NCBI GenBank assembly: GCA_950295325.1 | Contig: OX485803.1 | Location: 70,881,554 to 70,945,553, forward strand | Direction: 5' to 3' | Length of the DNA stretch: 64,000 nt | Source of the DNA: Polytrichum commune | Lineage: Eukaryota > Streptophyta > Polytrichopsida > Polytrichales > Polytrichaceae | Shown: one piece after another, positions 11,600 through 24,299 of the stretch | Layout: each line of letters begins with the position of its first letter | How positions within the stretch are numbered: the stretch's first letter is position 1 | The notes under the pieces: generated by a model | Told to the model about the DNA's origin: nothing | Seen by the model: only the letters and a program-made list of their open reading frames with translations | The model's database searches: none | Position numbers and translations under genes: made by a program

Positions 11600-12760
11600 C
11601 ATTCACGTTGATGCCATAACACCAACGTTTTCTTTTTCTTTTTCTTTTTCTTTCTTCAAAATGCCTTCCGAAGCATGACTTGTGATCATCTTAAGCACAA
11701 CCAATTCTCACGATACGTTTTTTGGAGCAATCGGAAGTATATAGCCAAAATCTCGGGTATTCCAACAGTTCGACTCTCACGATAAAATCAAAATAAGAGC
11801 CGTTGTTGCCTCAGGTGTGTGGGCCTAGATGTGGTCACACTTCTTAACCCTTAAAGGACAATACTGCCCCACGGGCTTGGTATTATTTTGGGAGAATCTT
11901 GTTCAAAACTTCTACTCCATTGCACCAAACGGGGTTTTTAGAATGCCAAATCGAGCACCTTAGCAAGATCTATACTTCTTTAGAATAGAGCCTATGTAAA
12001 TTAATTGGTTAATCATGTTTAAAATGAATTTTAAAATATATTTTGGGTGTGGTATCGGGAAAGCATATGTCCTTTAAGGGTTAATTGGACACTTGTATTT
12101 GTGTGGTAACGTACGCGGATGTTATTCAATTTGTTTTAAATGTTCTCCAACTTCTACCAATTATACTGACTCAACAAATCTTGTGTTGTATTAACAGAGA
12201 TCGGGTTGACAATTAAACCTCCCATGATTTGGTTACAATTATCGGAAGGTATGTACACTCATATGCAATAATTCTCTCTCACCTCCTTACCCCATGTTAG
12301 GTTGCCATCGTGTTGCTATCTAGCTAAGTACTCCTCCTCATCAATTTATCCGTGATTGGTATGAGACAATAATGTAGGTCCTCGTCTTTGTTTGAGGGTA
12401 GCATTGAGCCTTGAAACAAATTGTGTCCGGACTCCGGAATGTGGCACTAACTCCAAATATGACGGCCGGGTGTCCAAAACTATAACATCGTGATGCTTCA
12501 AAATTTTCCAAATCTCTAAAGATTTCTTAGAAACTTTGTGGCCCTTGCTTTTGCGAAGCCACCAAAGCACTCGTTTGTCCGCTCATCACATGGTCCAAAA
12601 TCCTTGGAGTCTAACTTATTATAGATTCGGTTTCACATGTAGCTTGAACCGTCTACTTGGCCAATCGGAGGCGAGAAATCCCATGTGGCAATCAAAAGGA
12701 TACTAAAAAACTAGATTGAAATTTGACCTCTTCTAAGCTCCCGGTCACGATAGACATTCC
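11600..12760. other. Possible degraded TRIM/LTR element tail; no gene
   Basis: Contains the LTR-tail-like and primer-site-like words described for the 5S-derived sequence. A second LTR copy was not found. A (TTTCT)n tract lies at about 11630-11655. The minus frame at 12346-12570 is not recognised. Confidence 0.3.
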
Positions 12761-12763
12761 TAC

Positions 12764-12990
12764 ATTAAGTATGATGCTTAGTGTCACCAATTCCAACCGT
12801 CTCCTCAATACTCTTTGTAAACCGTGGTGTAGTGTCACCAACACTTAGTGCTAATCCAACATCATTCATCATTTCTTGTACTTCTTTTGGGAGATTATAG
12901 AGTTACAACGTTGCAACTATTGTCACTCATCAAGTGATTTTTCATCCAAATTTCAATCATCCATACTAATATTTATGTTTTAATCTGCAC
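12764..12990 (+). mobile_element. Truncated TA-type MITE, family A2
   Basis: Starts after TA in CCTACATTAAGTATGATGCT and shares GTGTCACCAA, CTCAATACT and TGTAAACCGT with 215-581 and with the right side of 59886-60808. The other terminus is missing. Confidence 0.55.
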
Positions 12991-13140
12991 TAGCTATAGT
13001 TGTTGAATGTGGAACACTAGATTGCTCGTAGTCAAAAAAAATGTAATGGAAGAGGCATGAGAAACAATAAGACTAGAATAAGGCCACATCGATGGTCCGA
13101 GAGGGACAAGAGTCATCCCATATTGTTTGTATGCATAAAA

Positions 13141-13173
<33 letters not shown>

Positions 13174-13362
13174 AGACAAAACAACGCGAGCATGGGACCA
13201 TCTCACTCCAAGCATTGTTCATATGCCTTTGTGTATGTGCAACATGCTTCTGCAATCTCATCTCTGGTCCTATTGACTTCCACGAACAACATCCCATAGT
13301 TATGTTCTCGGGAGTCACATGAACGAATGCACACTGCTTCATAATAATATGTATGATGCTTA

Positions 13363-14522
13363 TGCCCCTTCCTCACCTGGCTCTAGCTAAGACCGGGTCT
13401 TAGCGCTAAGACCCGCCTTTAGTTCTACTAGGCTGCACTGTGAGGCCCGGACAGTCCGGACCCTAATACCCGGACCGGTCTTAGGGGTTGCTATTACCCT
13501 CCTTCTTCACCAGACGCTAAAAGTGAGCCCGTTAATCTGTGTTTTTTGTCGTCGCCTCCTGTAACGGCCATCCAACTGCCATTCACGCGAACGGCAGTAT
13601 CAACGCCAACGGGCGTCTCAATTGATGCTGCAGGAGGAGGTAAATGCTGAGCACAGAACCGAAATTGGGATCGCACAACAGGGTTTCGGCAGACTGTGTG
13701 TTTTCTGTTGCGTTCGTTGTAGGATCGCTGTCTACTCTGCACAGATCTCCGAAAACCGTTGCTTGCGGGAAGAGCTGCGAGGTTGTGAGCTCTGTTGAGT
13801 GCTTACGGTGATACACTGAACTCTGAACAAACACCGAACTTTGAATGATAGTCCGAACTCTGTAGATACTTGAACTCCCACAATATCTCACTGCAGGCTC
13901 ACCTGCTCTCCCCGCACAGCACAAATCCTCTCAAATCCTCTCAAATCCTCCTGCTGCCACAGAAGTTGTCACTGTTCCTCACCAATCCTTAGAGGTAGCC
14001 AGGTGAAGAGTGCCTGCCACTCTCTCCCCAGCGCAATCCGTAGAGGTAGCCAGGTTGCACTCTCTCCCCAGCGCAATCCGTAGAGGTAGCCAGGTTGCAC
14101 TCTCTCCCCAGCGCACAAGGAAGGCACACTGCACTGTCACTCTCTGCAGCCGCGAGGTCAGATTCGGCGAGGTCAGATTCAGGTCCGTTGAAGGCCTCCG
14201 CGTAGTTCGGCGAAACGGCGCAACTAACAGATTCAAGTATTACCGATACTCTTCAGTCTGCAGGCAATATAGCTAAAACCATCCAGGGGGCCAATCCGGA
14301 GGTGGGTCTGATAGACAAGAAGCTCCCTAAAATCCCTCCGCGGTGTTAGCTACAGTAGTCAGCCTCGGCAGTAGAAACACTGCAACGGCAGTAACAGTGG
14401 ACACCGACCCTGTATGCCAGCTCGGTGTGGGCCCTAAGACCGGCGTAGGTGGAGAAGGAGGGTCTTAAATCCCCACTTTTACCCTAAAACTGCCCACACT
14501 AAAGCCAGGTGAGGAAGGGGTA
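13363..14522. mobile_element. 1.16 kb non-autonomous PIF/Harbinger-type element with GC-rich interior
   Basis: Terminal inverted repeats TGCCCCTTCCTCACCTGGCT and AGCCAGGTGAGGAAGGGGTA, flanked by 3-bp duplications TTA at 13360-13362 and 14523-14525, as in PIF/Harbinger. Subterminal GGTCTTAG words are also inverted. The interior is clearly GC-richer than the flanks and holds three copies of a 40-bp unit (TCTCTCCCCAGCGCAATCCG) at about 14018-14135. Possible captured sequence, but no product is recognisable; frames are mutually overlapping shadows. Confidence 0.75.
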
Positions 14523-14820
14523 TTAGAAAACTACAAGATTCCTTTGGTATAACATAGCTGCAGATCTCGTGTTTGAAGTGATAAGATTGCTACGACTTCG
14601 CATTAAAAATGTAAATGCGAAGAATGCTCGATATATACTGATCGATTTCAACACTTGAGAAATGAACAAGCCCAAGCAGCAATAATAGGCTCCAGCCCAT
14701 TATTGCGGAGGAATTGCAACATCGATATGTGTGCAAGGGGAAATGCTGCTGATCAAGTCTCAACGAGAGACTCGTAAGCTTATTAGCTGTGTTCTTTGGT
14801 CAACAAAAGCATCTACTCCC

Positions 14821-15460
14821 GTTATGGGCGCCTCCAATCTCCCATCCTATTTTGACCGTTGGATCGGATCGAGAATCGTCTCATCCATTTTAGAATTGTG
14901 AATGGTGAAGATTGTCATTTTGAAGTTTCAACACAAGAGTTGAGTCCCGTTATGGGCGCCTCCAATCTCCCATGCTATTTTGATTGTCGGATCGGATCGA
15001 GAATCGTCTCATCCATTTTAGAATTGTGAATGGTGAAGATTTTCATTTTGAAGTTTCAACACAAGAGTTGAGTCCCGTTATGGACGCCTCCAATCTCCCA
15101 TGCTATTTTGACCGTCGGATTGGATCGAGAATCGTCTCATCCATTTTAGAATTGTGAATGGTGAAGATTGTCATTTTGAAGTTTCAACACAAGAGTTGAG
15201 TCCCGTTATGGGCGCCTCCAATCTCCCAGACAATTTTGACCGTTGGATCGGATCGAGAATCGTCTCATCCATTCTAGAATTGCGAATGGTGAAGATTGTC
15301 ATTTCGAAGTTTCAAAACAAGAGTTGAGTCCCATTATGGGCACCTCCAATCTCACATACAATTTTGAGAGTTAGATTGGATTGGGAATTATCTCATCCAT
15401 TTTAGAATTGCGAATCATGAAGATTGTCATTTTGAGGTTTCAAAACAAGAGTTGAGGTGC
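14821..15460. repeat. Tandem array of five 128-bp units
   Basis: The start word GTTATGGGCGCCTCCAATCT recurs at 14821, 14949, 15077, 15205 and 15333 (the last as ATTATGGGCACC), exactly 128 bp apart each time. The first four units are nearly identical and the fifth is diverged, which is usual at an array edge. A lone, diverged monomer in reverse lies at about 18200-18312. Confidence 0.92.
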
Positions 15461-15960
15461 ACAACTTAGAGGAGGTCAAACCACATGTCTTTTTAGTCCA
15501 TTCTTAACTACTACCATTGTTTAAACGTCACTCAAATATGGGTGTCCGATTAAGAAAAGTGACTACAATGTCCTTGAGGTCAAATTTGTAGATTTGAATG
15601 GAGCTAGGGAGTTGGAGGTATGTAGTGAATGAATGCACTTCTATAGAATAGACCTCGAACTCTTGATCAATGTCCACACTGCAAACTAAGGTATTTTGAA
15701 CTTATGTGGTCACTTTTTTTAGTTGGACACCTATATTTGAGTGATATACGACTTCAAGTTAAGAACGGACACCAAATGACACGTGTTGCAGTGAGTTTCA
15801 CTTACATCTTGAAAATATATAAATTGCTACAAGTTCAATTATTTACACAAGTGGGAGGGCCTATGTGATCACTTCAAGAAAGAGAATATTCACATTGACT
15901 GACCCCTTTTAACTTGTACGACAATCTACATTTGCAAAGGTCTATAACGTAGTATCTATT
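15461..15960. repeat. Degenerate family D-like flanks of the 128-bp array
   Basis: The stretch 15490-15560 (TCACTCAAATATGGGTGTCC) and the stretch 15720-15790 (GGACACCTATATTTGAGTG) are inverted versions of one end of the family D repeat. They may be the body of a larger element containing the array. Confidence 0.4.
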
Positions 15961-16400
15961 TGGTGAGAAAAGGTCCCACAATCCAATGGATATTCATGTT
16001 ATATGTAAATTTGTGCTATTGCCAAGAACAACATGGGAATATTCCATTACCATGGAATATGTCACTTATATTCTATGTGCCCCCCAAACAAAGTGGGAAT
16101 ATTTGTTTATTGTCCATACATTTAAGTTGAACTTGGAAATTTGGGTGTATTTATACTCCCATGACTACACACATGAATCGATGTTCATCTTAGTAATATT
16201 CTCATAACAAGTTCTTCATCCCGGTATTCTTTCTTGAACTTGCTACTAATAAAAGAAATATCATTTGAAAATACTAACACTATTCATAATATTCTTACTA
16301 TTCATATTGGTTGGCACTATTCATTATTCATACCGGTGTCAATTTCTTCTTATATTCTAAGTTTCTTCCCATGAAGGTGAGATAGTGGAGGCCCATGGTA
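15960..16400. repeat. Dispersed repeat family F, copy 1
   Basis: Matches 22935-23340 in inverted orientation: shared words include TCTAAGTTTCTTCCCATGAA, AAGTTGAACTTGGAAATTTG and ATGGAATATGTCA. The role is unknown; its ends (CCATGGGCCTCT-like) look weakly inverted, so it may be a MITE. Confidence 0.5.
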
Positions 16401-17590
16401 GATGCTAAATATAGAATTGAACACAATCATGTGGTTGAATAATGTTATGATTACATAACCCTAGTGAGCAATTAAATTTACATGGTCAACTATGGATGCT
16501 GTGACCTTAAGGGCTAGTTTCCAGGTGGCACCTACATTTCCACTAGAATTTGGTAGGCAAGCCGCCGACATGGAAAGTAACCCTAAGCATCATATGAACC
16601 TGATACGAGCCTTGTGGATGAAGAAGTATGAATCTAGCTCATATGTTGGCAACTAAATACCATGAGAACAATAGAGTTATCCATAAAGTTCCTCAAAGAG
16701 GGATGATGCTGTGAAGTTGATCCTTCTTTGAGAAAACTTTCTATTGAGAGCTCGTTAGCTCATTGTGCTTCAAAGCATGTTTTGGAAGTCGGGAGAAACT
16801 CTTCGAATCTTTTTTTTCGCCTCTCAAACTTTGAGAGCATTTGAGGGTTTTGAATAGGTACGCGCATTGGACCCGTTGTCCTAAATCCCGAATAGGCCTA
16901 TACAAGGCAAGTTTGGCTCCTAATAGAACAAGTTAGAAAGCCAAATTTTAATAGCTCGACACCATTCTTTGTGTATGGTAACATAAGTATTAAGAACACT
17001 TGGATGACTTTGTGTTTATTCTCATAAACTCATGGTTTTAGGACTAAACCCATGGTTTAAGTTGCTTTCCTTTATGGATAACTTTGATATTCTTGAGAAT
17101 ATAAATTATCATGGTTTCAAAAGGCTCCTAACCCTCTCTTACTCGCAAGAGTCCCATGGACTCTTATCTAAATAGAGAAGCCATCATGGAGCCATGTCAA
17201 ACCTTCACTTGGACCCGTCACTTGGCATGGAGATTCGTTAATGTTCAAGAGTAGATAAGTACAAGTCTCAATTATATTTCATTTTAATTGAAAGAGGACT
17301 ATGTTCTAAAGTTTTTGAGGCATGTGGATTGTCACTTAGGAAGTATAATTCCATTCCCGAGTATTGCGCACTGCAAGAATCATCCATCATTAGTAGTGTG
17401 AATAACCCCCCAAACCAAAAATGTTTCAAAATTGGTATTCAAGCTCATTGTCAGAGACACTATCATCCAATCAACGAGCTTTGACCACTTCTAACATAAG
17501 TATATTCAATGTATATACAAATTTTGACTTTTTATTGAACTTCCTCATATATCCTGTCATCCAAATTAAGAAGAAAAATTCAACTTCACT
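16401..17590. other. Intergenic, no gene seen
   Basis: No domain or repeat structure that I can support in about 1.2 kb. Confidence 0.3.
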
Positions 17591-17591
17591 A

Positions 17592-17799
17592 CACTGAATA
17601 TTACATTAAGTGTTGCTTACTGTTTGGACACATACAACGCTATTTTTTATACAATTACTGTACCAAGTAAAGATGTTGATGTTCTATAATGTCCAAACAA
17701 CCAATTTGATCTTTGTTGGCAAAAAATGAGATATACAATAAATAGCTATAGCATTGCATGATTCCAAATAGTAAGTGACACTAAATACAATATTTAGTG
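17592..17799. mobile_element. TA-type MITE, family A3, 208 bp
   Basis: Between TA at 17590-17591 and 17800-17801. Inverted termini CACTGAATATTACATTAAGT and ACTAAATACAATATTTAGTG, followed inside by the inverted words TTACTGTTTGG and CCAAATAGTAA. Same length as the copy at 47593-47800. Confidence 0.8.
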
Positions 17800-17929
17800 T
17801 AATTATGCTGACTTGAGCACTTCAACTTTGCGATCGTTGGATCTTCTCAAGTTTTGTTGAAATGAAGAAATTTGTTTCCCACATCTTCATTCTGGAGCCG
17901 GTTTCTACATGTAAGTGGTTGGTCATAAA

Positions 17930-18320
17930 TTTTGTTGGTGAGAGTGAACTAAATTGCCCTCGACATCAAGAGTTAATTAGACACCTACTGTATGCTAGAG
18001 TGATATATGACAAGCATGTAGTTAAGAATAGACACAAGAAAGACATGTGCTATGATGAGATTGGATTGTATGCTCAATACATAGACACCATTGTAATCTT
18101 GATTATTAACAAAATTGAGAGAGGAGGATCTACGTGAGAAAAACAAGATTCACTATAACCCCTTATAATGATTTGTGTTGCTCAAGGTTGATTATGAATT
18201 GAAGCTTCAAATGACAATCTTTGTGATTCGCAATTGCTAAACGGACAAAGCCGTTTATGAGTTGATCCAACGATGGAAATTCGTCTATGGAGTTGGAAGT
18301 GCCCACAATTAAACAAGGCC
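17930..18320. repeat. Partial family D-like repeat with a single 128-bp-type monomer
   Basis: The stretch 17965-18090 has the family D words AGACATGTGC and GATATATGACAAGC. It is followed at about 18200-18312 by one reverse, diverged copy of the unit amplified at 14821-15460 (TCAAATGACAATCTTTGTGA and TGATCCAACGATGGAAATTC). Confidence 0.5.
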
Positions 18321-19272
<952 letters not shown>

Positions 19273-19275
19273 TAA

Positions 19276-19674
19276 GGGCCGGTTTACACTACGGTGGAGA
19301 AGTCCACCGGTCATGAAAAAAAGGGCGTTTCTCAATTGTGATTGGTCGAAAATGCAACTCTTGACCGGTGGGTGTTTACACTAGGTGAAGAAAACAATGG
19401 TGGTGAACTTTTCTCATGGATGACAAAATGACATGGCCGCCTACATGGCGGCACTTTTTGGAGTTGGGCTTCTCCGGAGGAGGAGTTTCTTTTCTTGTCC
19501 GGCCTCAAGAGGCCGGACAAGAAACTCCTCCTCCGGAGAAGCCCAACTCAATAAAAATATTTTATTGCCTTTAATTCTTCTCCGGCACATCCACCATTTG
19601 CCTCATATAACCATGTCTTGGCCAAGCATTCTTGACCGACCGGAGGCCTTCTCCACCGTAGTGTAAACCGGCCC
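19276..19674. mobile_element. PIF/Harbinger-type MITE with internal perfect foldback
   Basis: A 399-bp element with about 24-bp inverted termini (GGGCCGGTTTACACTACGGT) and TAA duplications at 19273-19275 and 19675-19677. In the middle (about 19461-19545) is a second, tighter hairpin: about 40-bp arms around GGAGGAGGAGTTTC / GAAACTCCTCCTCC, interrupted only by a 5-nt insertion (TTTTC) in the left arm. Frames at 19332-19666 are translations of the hairpin. Confidence 0.85.
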
Positions 19675-20039
19675 TAAGTTCAAGCTACAAGACAATTGTA
19701 TGCATGCCTACATAGGAAACAACAATCTTCGAGATCGACTACTTATCTTGGACAATAGTGCAGTCACGATTCTGCCCTTGAGGCATGTGACTGGCAGATA
19801 ATTTATTTTTTTATCATGATGTGGATCCATTGTTTGCTTGCTTCTTTTTCTTTTCTTTTCTTTTTGAAATTTGATATGTAAAGCCCTTTTGGCATTGTGG
19901 AAGAAGGGTACTAGTGCTTATAATTATGGAAGTTTCGATAGGGGACCCAAAATAAGACATTCTAAGTCCTCATCGTTAACCAAGTCTTGATGTCATCCCT
20001 CTGGTATTTTATTGTGATGTGGGTCAGGTCAAAGAAAGT

Positions 20040-21420
20040 TTTGGGGAGGATGAAAGCTCTACCCCACAACTACTTCTAGTCTGGATCGGAAAACACGGCC
20101 ATATCATGTGTTAATTGGGATGATTGCACAATGCCTAAGAAAGTATGAGGCCTTAGTCTTACCTCGCCAGAAGATGCCATGGAAGCCCTCATGAGTAAAT
20201 GGGTTATCCATGCCTTACTTCCTGGCAAATCAAACCTTCAAATTATCATGAGGCATCACATCATGCAGTTACAACCTTCGTCCCATGGTCCATGGGGTCC
20301 CTCTTTTTTATGGTTGTTTTCCCCTCAATTCTCTACAAAAGGTGGATCCAAAGTTTGGCACCACATTACCCAATCGTAAAAGGTAATGGCAAAAATGGTC
20401 ACATACATTTCTCCGACAACACCTGAAGATATCTTGCAACTCAATCTTTAGTGGAGGGAGGAATACCAAGGACTTCACTTTGGCATTATCACGAGCAGGG
20501 CATACACATTGAACATGAATGGATTAAGGTACTTTAGGGATATTTGGAACCTAGGGAGATACGAATTCTTTAATTAGGAGGATGCTAAAGGCAAATTCTC
20601 CTTAGAAGAAGTTTACTGTGACTTTTGGCTTAAACTTACGGAATTCTATGAACCTTTCCGTGAAATGATGCTCAATCAACAAAATGCCCAACTCACCTCA
20701 CAAGAGTGGGTTGGTCTTTATAGGAACACGGAGGATGCATTGCCTAAATGGGTCGTCTGCACTGGTTATCTCAAGGAATTTAGCCTTGAACCTATTCAAT
20801 TTAGTACTGAATTTATGGGCATCTTTCCCAAATCTACAATGGAATCACAATATTTCATCCCCACCGAGATTAAACCTAACACAGTTAAGAATGTACCACC
20901 AACATCAACTTTCAGTGGTTGGATGATACGCGTAAGGATTGATAGGCTCACCAGAGGTAGTAGCAAAACTCAGTTCATTCTATTTTTTGGGAAACTCGAT
21001 CAATTTTTTTTCGACCCCGCTCACTGGTGGTGGCTAGAGGTCACCCCCTTCTTTGCTTACTCGGCCAAAGAAGGGAGGTAGTGGATCACTAAGCAAATTC
21101 GCCTCAAGAAATTAATATCGCACAAGTGGTGGAATGAAATTCCCCCTCTCCACCTCCCCCAAGTGGAATACCATCTGGCACAAAGCGAAGGCATAAAAAT
21201 AGACGATATTCCTCTAGTCGGTCATCCATAAGGCAGTGGCAGTTAACAAGTGGCACGGTAAAATCTTGGTGGAGATCGACTAAAGTTGCCCCCATTGTGG
21301 CCCTCAGTCAGTGGAATCGGTGGAGCACATGTTCTACGCTTGTCCCCTTGCTCAACACATGTGGAGATACGCTACCACTAATTTGGGGTCATCAAAGCTT
21401 ATTTCGGTGTCAAATAAATT
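20040..21420 (+). pseudogene. LINE (non-LTR retrotransposon) reverse-transcriptase C-terminal remnant
   Basis: Plus-strand frames, broken by stops and shifts, read as the C-terminal half of a plant L1-type ORF2. At about 20100 comes NWDDCTMPKK, then GLSLTSPEDAMEALMSKW, the usual region just after the RT domain. Then 20665-21081 gives SQEWVGLYRNTEDALPKWVV. At about 21287-21360 the zinc-binding RVT motif is present: CPHCGPQSVE, then EHMFYACPLAQHMW (C-x2-C, H-x4-C, W). Stop codons are inside (for example near 20077, 20151 and 21281), so it is dead. The catalytic YxDD part is not seen, consistent with 5' truncation. Confidence 0.8.
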
Positions 21421-21503
21421 GAAATAAGAGTAACCTCTGGACTACATACTTTTTAAGGACTATTATGTCGGATGAATGAAAGGTACACTCGTACATGATA
21501 ATT

Positions 21504-21730
21504 CGATGGACGGGTAGAATTGGTTGCTAGTTACAGATGAACCGGTTGAGTTTGAAATATAATTTTTTGAAATTCAAGACTTTAGAAAAAATGACTGATT
21601 ATTTTTGAAGAATCTATAAAATACACCTCAAATCAGTAAAGAAAACCCGAAAGATGTCAACACGTAACCAGTTGGACTTGGAAACACTAGGATCTCAACC
21701 GATTATGCCCAAAACTCTCCCCGGACACCC
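21504..21730 (+). mobile_element. Family B MITE
   Basis: A 227-bp copy flanked by similar 9-mers ATGATAATT (21495-21503) and GTGATGATT (21731-21739), 7 of 9 matching. Carries GTTACAGATGAACCGGTTGA and ends CTCCCCGGACACC. Confidence 0.7.
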
Positions 21731-21739
21731 GTGATGATT

Positions 21740-22934
21740 CCCGCTCTCCCAACTTGAGCTATAGGCTTGTGATACCCTGGCTGGGGCGAAACAACCCGTA
21801 CATTGGTTATTTGGAGACAAGGGTTTAGGCATCCAACAAGGAACGAGTGTATGGGTTGGTTCGCCCAAATCCTCGTACCCTTGAGCCGTGAGTTTGAACC
21901 TCTAGGGCCTTGTATTTATATGTGGCACGGTGAAGGTTATTATGTATATGCCAAAGGGTCAACGTAGGGCCCACCACCACAACCCCCTATACATGGCTTG
22001 TAAACCCTAATAGGTTGCCCTATGGTTATTCCCAACTCTCATGATGATTATTTTACCTCAACTCTCAATACTACACTTTACATTATATACCATGAATACT
22101 TAAAGAAATATCCTTTTGTAGATGTGCCGCATCATTTCAATGATGACCACATGGATATATTCTACATAAAACAAGAAATATCTACACTTGATATGTGCAA
22201 TTAGGTTGCTCCACCTTATTTTATTGACATTCCACACTATTTTGAATAATGTTTCTACCCCAGTAACACCTTACATGAAATATGTCTTTTTCTTTGGTTG
22301 TTATATGGATGCATCAACAATGTTAGAACTCTTCGTAAGTTAGATTTGAGCCAAGGTACATAACATTATTAAGTAGTGTGCATAACGTTATCAAGGTACC
22401 AACTTGTGTATCAAACTACATGAAATATCATAGGAACCAAGGTACTTAACATTATTAAGCTAGTCCGAATGTGCACTAACTATGGCATCCCATAGTTATA
22501 TTCTCAGAGTCCACTGAATAATGTTATGTACTTTGCATGAGTGTAATCTAATTGCACATTTGAGTCGATGTACCTTCCTTCCCTCCCTCTTAATAATCCT
22601 CTCCCTTTTCTCCTTTACTTTCTACGTTTGAGCGTTCTTTGGGTCTTCCCTTCCCCTCACACCATAACACATAGCCCAATTCAACACTAGTTATGCTATT
22701 TTTGGAAATTTATATGACATTATTTAGAAAAATAATTACATACATGTGTAATTATTGGATATGTCCAAATGTGTTTTTGAAGGAGAAGTATCTATTATGC
22801 ACATTGGTGCTGAAATGGTGTATGTTGTATGGTTAACATTGTGTGCAAGATACCACTACCTAGTTTACACAAGAAGTGCTACATCGATGGGCATAACATT
22901 ATTCAACTGCATGGTTGTGTTCCATTCTATATTT
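21740..22934. other. Intergenic, no gene seen
   Basis: Short frames only (22022-22204, 22755-22943), with no domain. No repeat family of this window was recognised. Confidence 0.3.
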
Positions 22935-23340
22935 AGCACATGACATGGGCCTCTATTATCTTACCTTCATGGGAAGAAACTTAGAAAATAGGAAGAATTG
23001 ACATCAATACGAATAATGAATAATGCTAGTATGAATAGTAAGAATATTAAGAATATTGGCGGTATTTTTGTGTGAAAGTGTTGTGTAAATTATGTTTTCA
23101 AGGAATAATGTTGGGATGAACATCATAGCATGTGAATATTACTAGGATGAACAATGATTGCTATGCATAGAGCCCGAGATTATAACTCCAGCCAAATTTC
23201 CAAGTTCAACTTGAATGTATGAATAGTAGATGAATAATTCTTACTTTGTTCAAAGGCCCATGGAATATAGTTGACATATTCTAGGGTTGTGGAACTGATC
23301 CACATGGCTGAATAGTGTTATGGCCTGGATTGACCAATGA
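22935..23340. repeat. Dispersed repeat family F, copy 2 (inverted)
   Basis: Reverse counterpart of 15960-16400: TTCATGGGAAGAAACTTAGA, AAATTTCCAAGTTCAACTTG and GACATATTCTA are shared. Confidence 0.5.
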
Positions 23341-23639
23341 ATCCTTCAATTTATGTAAAGTAGTCTCGATTGTCCAAAGAATACGCACATAACCTAAGAA
23401 ATCCCTACTCCGATTCTTCTAGCCTTGTCTCAAACTTCCATACCCTCATTGTTCTTTGCTTCTCATTGTTTGTTGCTATTGAAATTTTAAATATTCAGGG
23501 GGCTCTTGAAATGATGACCCCAAGTGGAACAAGGCCCAATTATTTGAAGTTTGGGATTCCAAGTTTAGGATTAGGATTGTTAAGAAGTTTGGGCCTGTAA
23601 GATATGCATGTATTGGAGAATCAATAAATTGAAAAAAAG

Positions 23640-24245
23640 AATAGTAGATAGGCAAGACCCCCTATTGCATTTAACGAGCACAATAATCTTCACTTTGACA
23701 ATGAATAAGATATTGATACGAGCTCCAAAAACAGTGAGAAAAATGGTTACGGCTGCAATTTACATTTCCTAATCACCTCGTGTTCCATGCCCAATGAGAT
23801 GTGGGCTCAAAGCTAAATGTTTCCGTTTAAGACCCACTCACCTTAAGATAAACATGCCTAATTCAATCAATCACTTATCTTAGTCAAACAACTATATTCG
23901 ACGTGGTATCTTTTTGGTTTGGTACAACTCCAAGAACGGATACCAAAAAGACAAGTGTAAAAAAATGATCAGACTGTGCGCTCAAAATATGATTACCATT
24001 CCAGACACTCCATAGTCAACATACTTTGTCGGGGACATATATAACCACCGAATGAGCATGATAACCTTCACGTCAATAATGAAGAAGATACTCATATGAG
24101 CTCCAAATGTTATGAGGAAAGTGGTTGCGGCCACAATTGGACTTCCTAATCATCTTGTACATTACTAATCACGTGTTTCATAGCCTAGGAGAAGTCCGGT
24201 GGTAGTACGAAAAAGTAACCATTTAAGACCCATCTACCTTGCCTT
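23640..24245 (+). mobile_element. Family D MITE, full copy preceded by a partial copy
   Basis: The stretch 23860-24245 is a whole copy: ACCAAAAAGACAAGTGT, ATATGAGCTCCAAATGTTAT, and a terminal CATCTACCTTG. The stretch 23640-23860 repeats only the second half (TGAATAAGATATTGATACGA), giving a head-to-tail pair of one partial and one complete copy. Confidence 0.65.
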
Positions 24246-24299
24246 AGTTGCTCATAAATCCAAGCATCTCCTTAATTTAGGGGTCGATTTGTTAAGAGG

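Noticed and set aside
19332-19666. Plus and minus frames sharing NSSSGEAQL
   Set aside because: Both read the two arms of the inner hairpin of a MITE.
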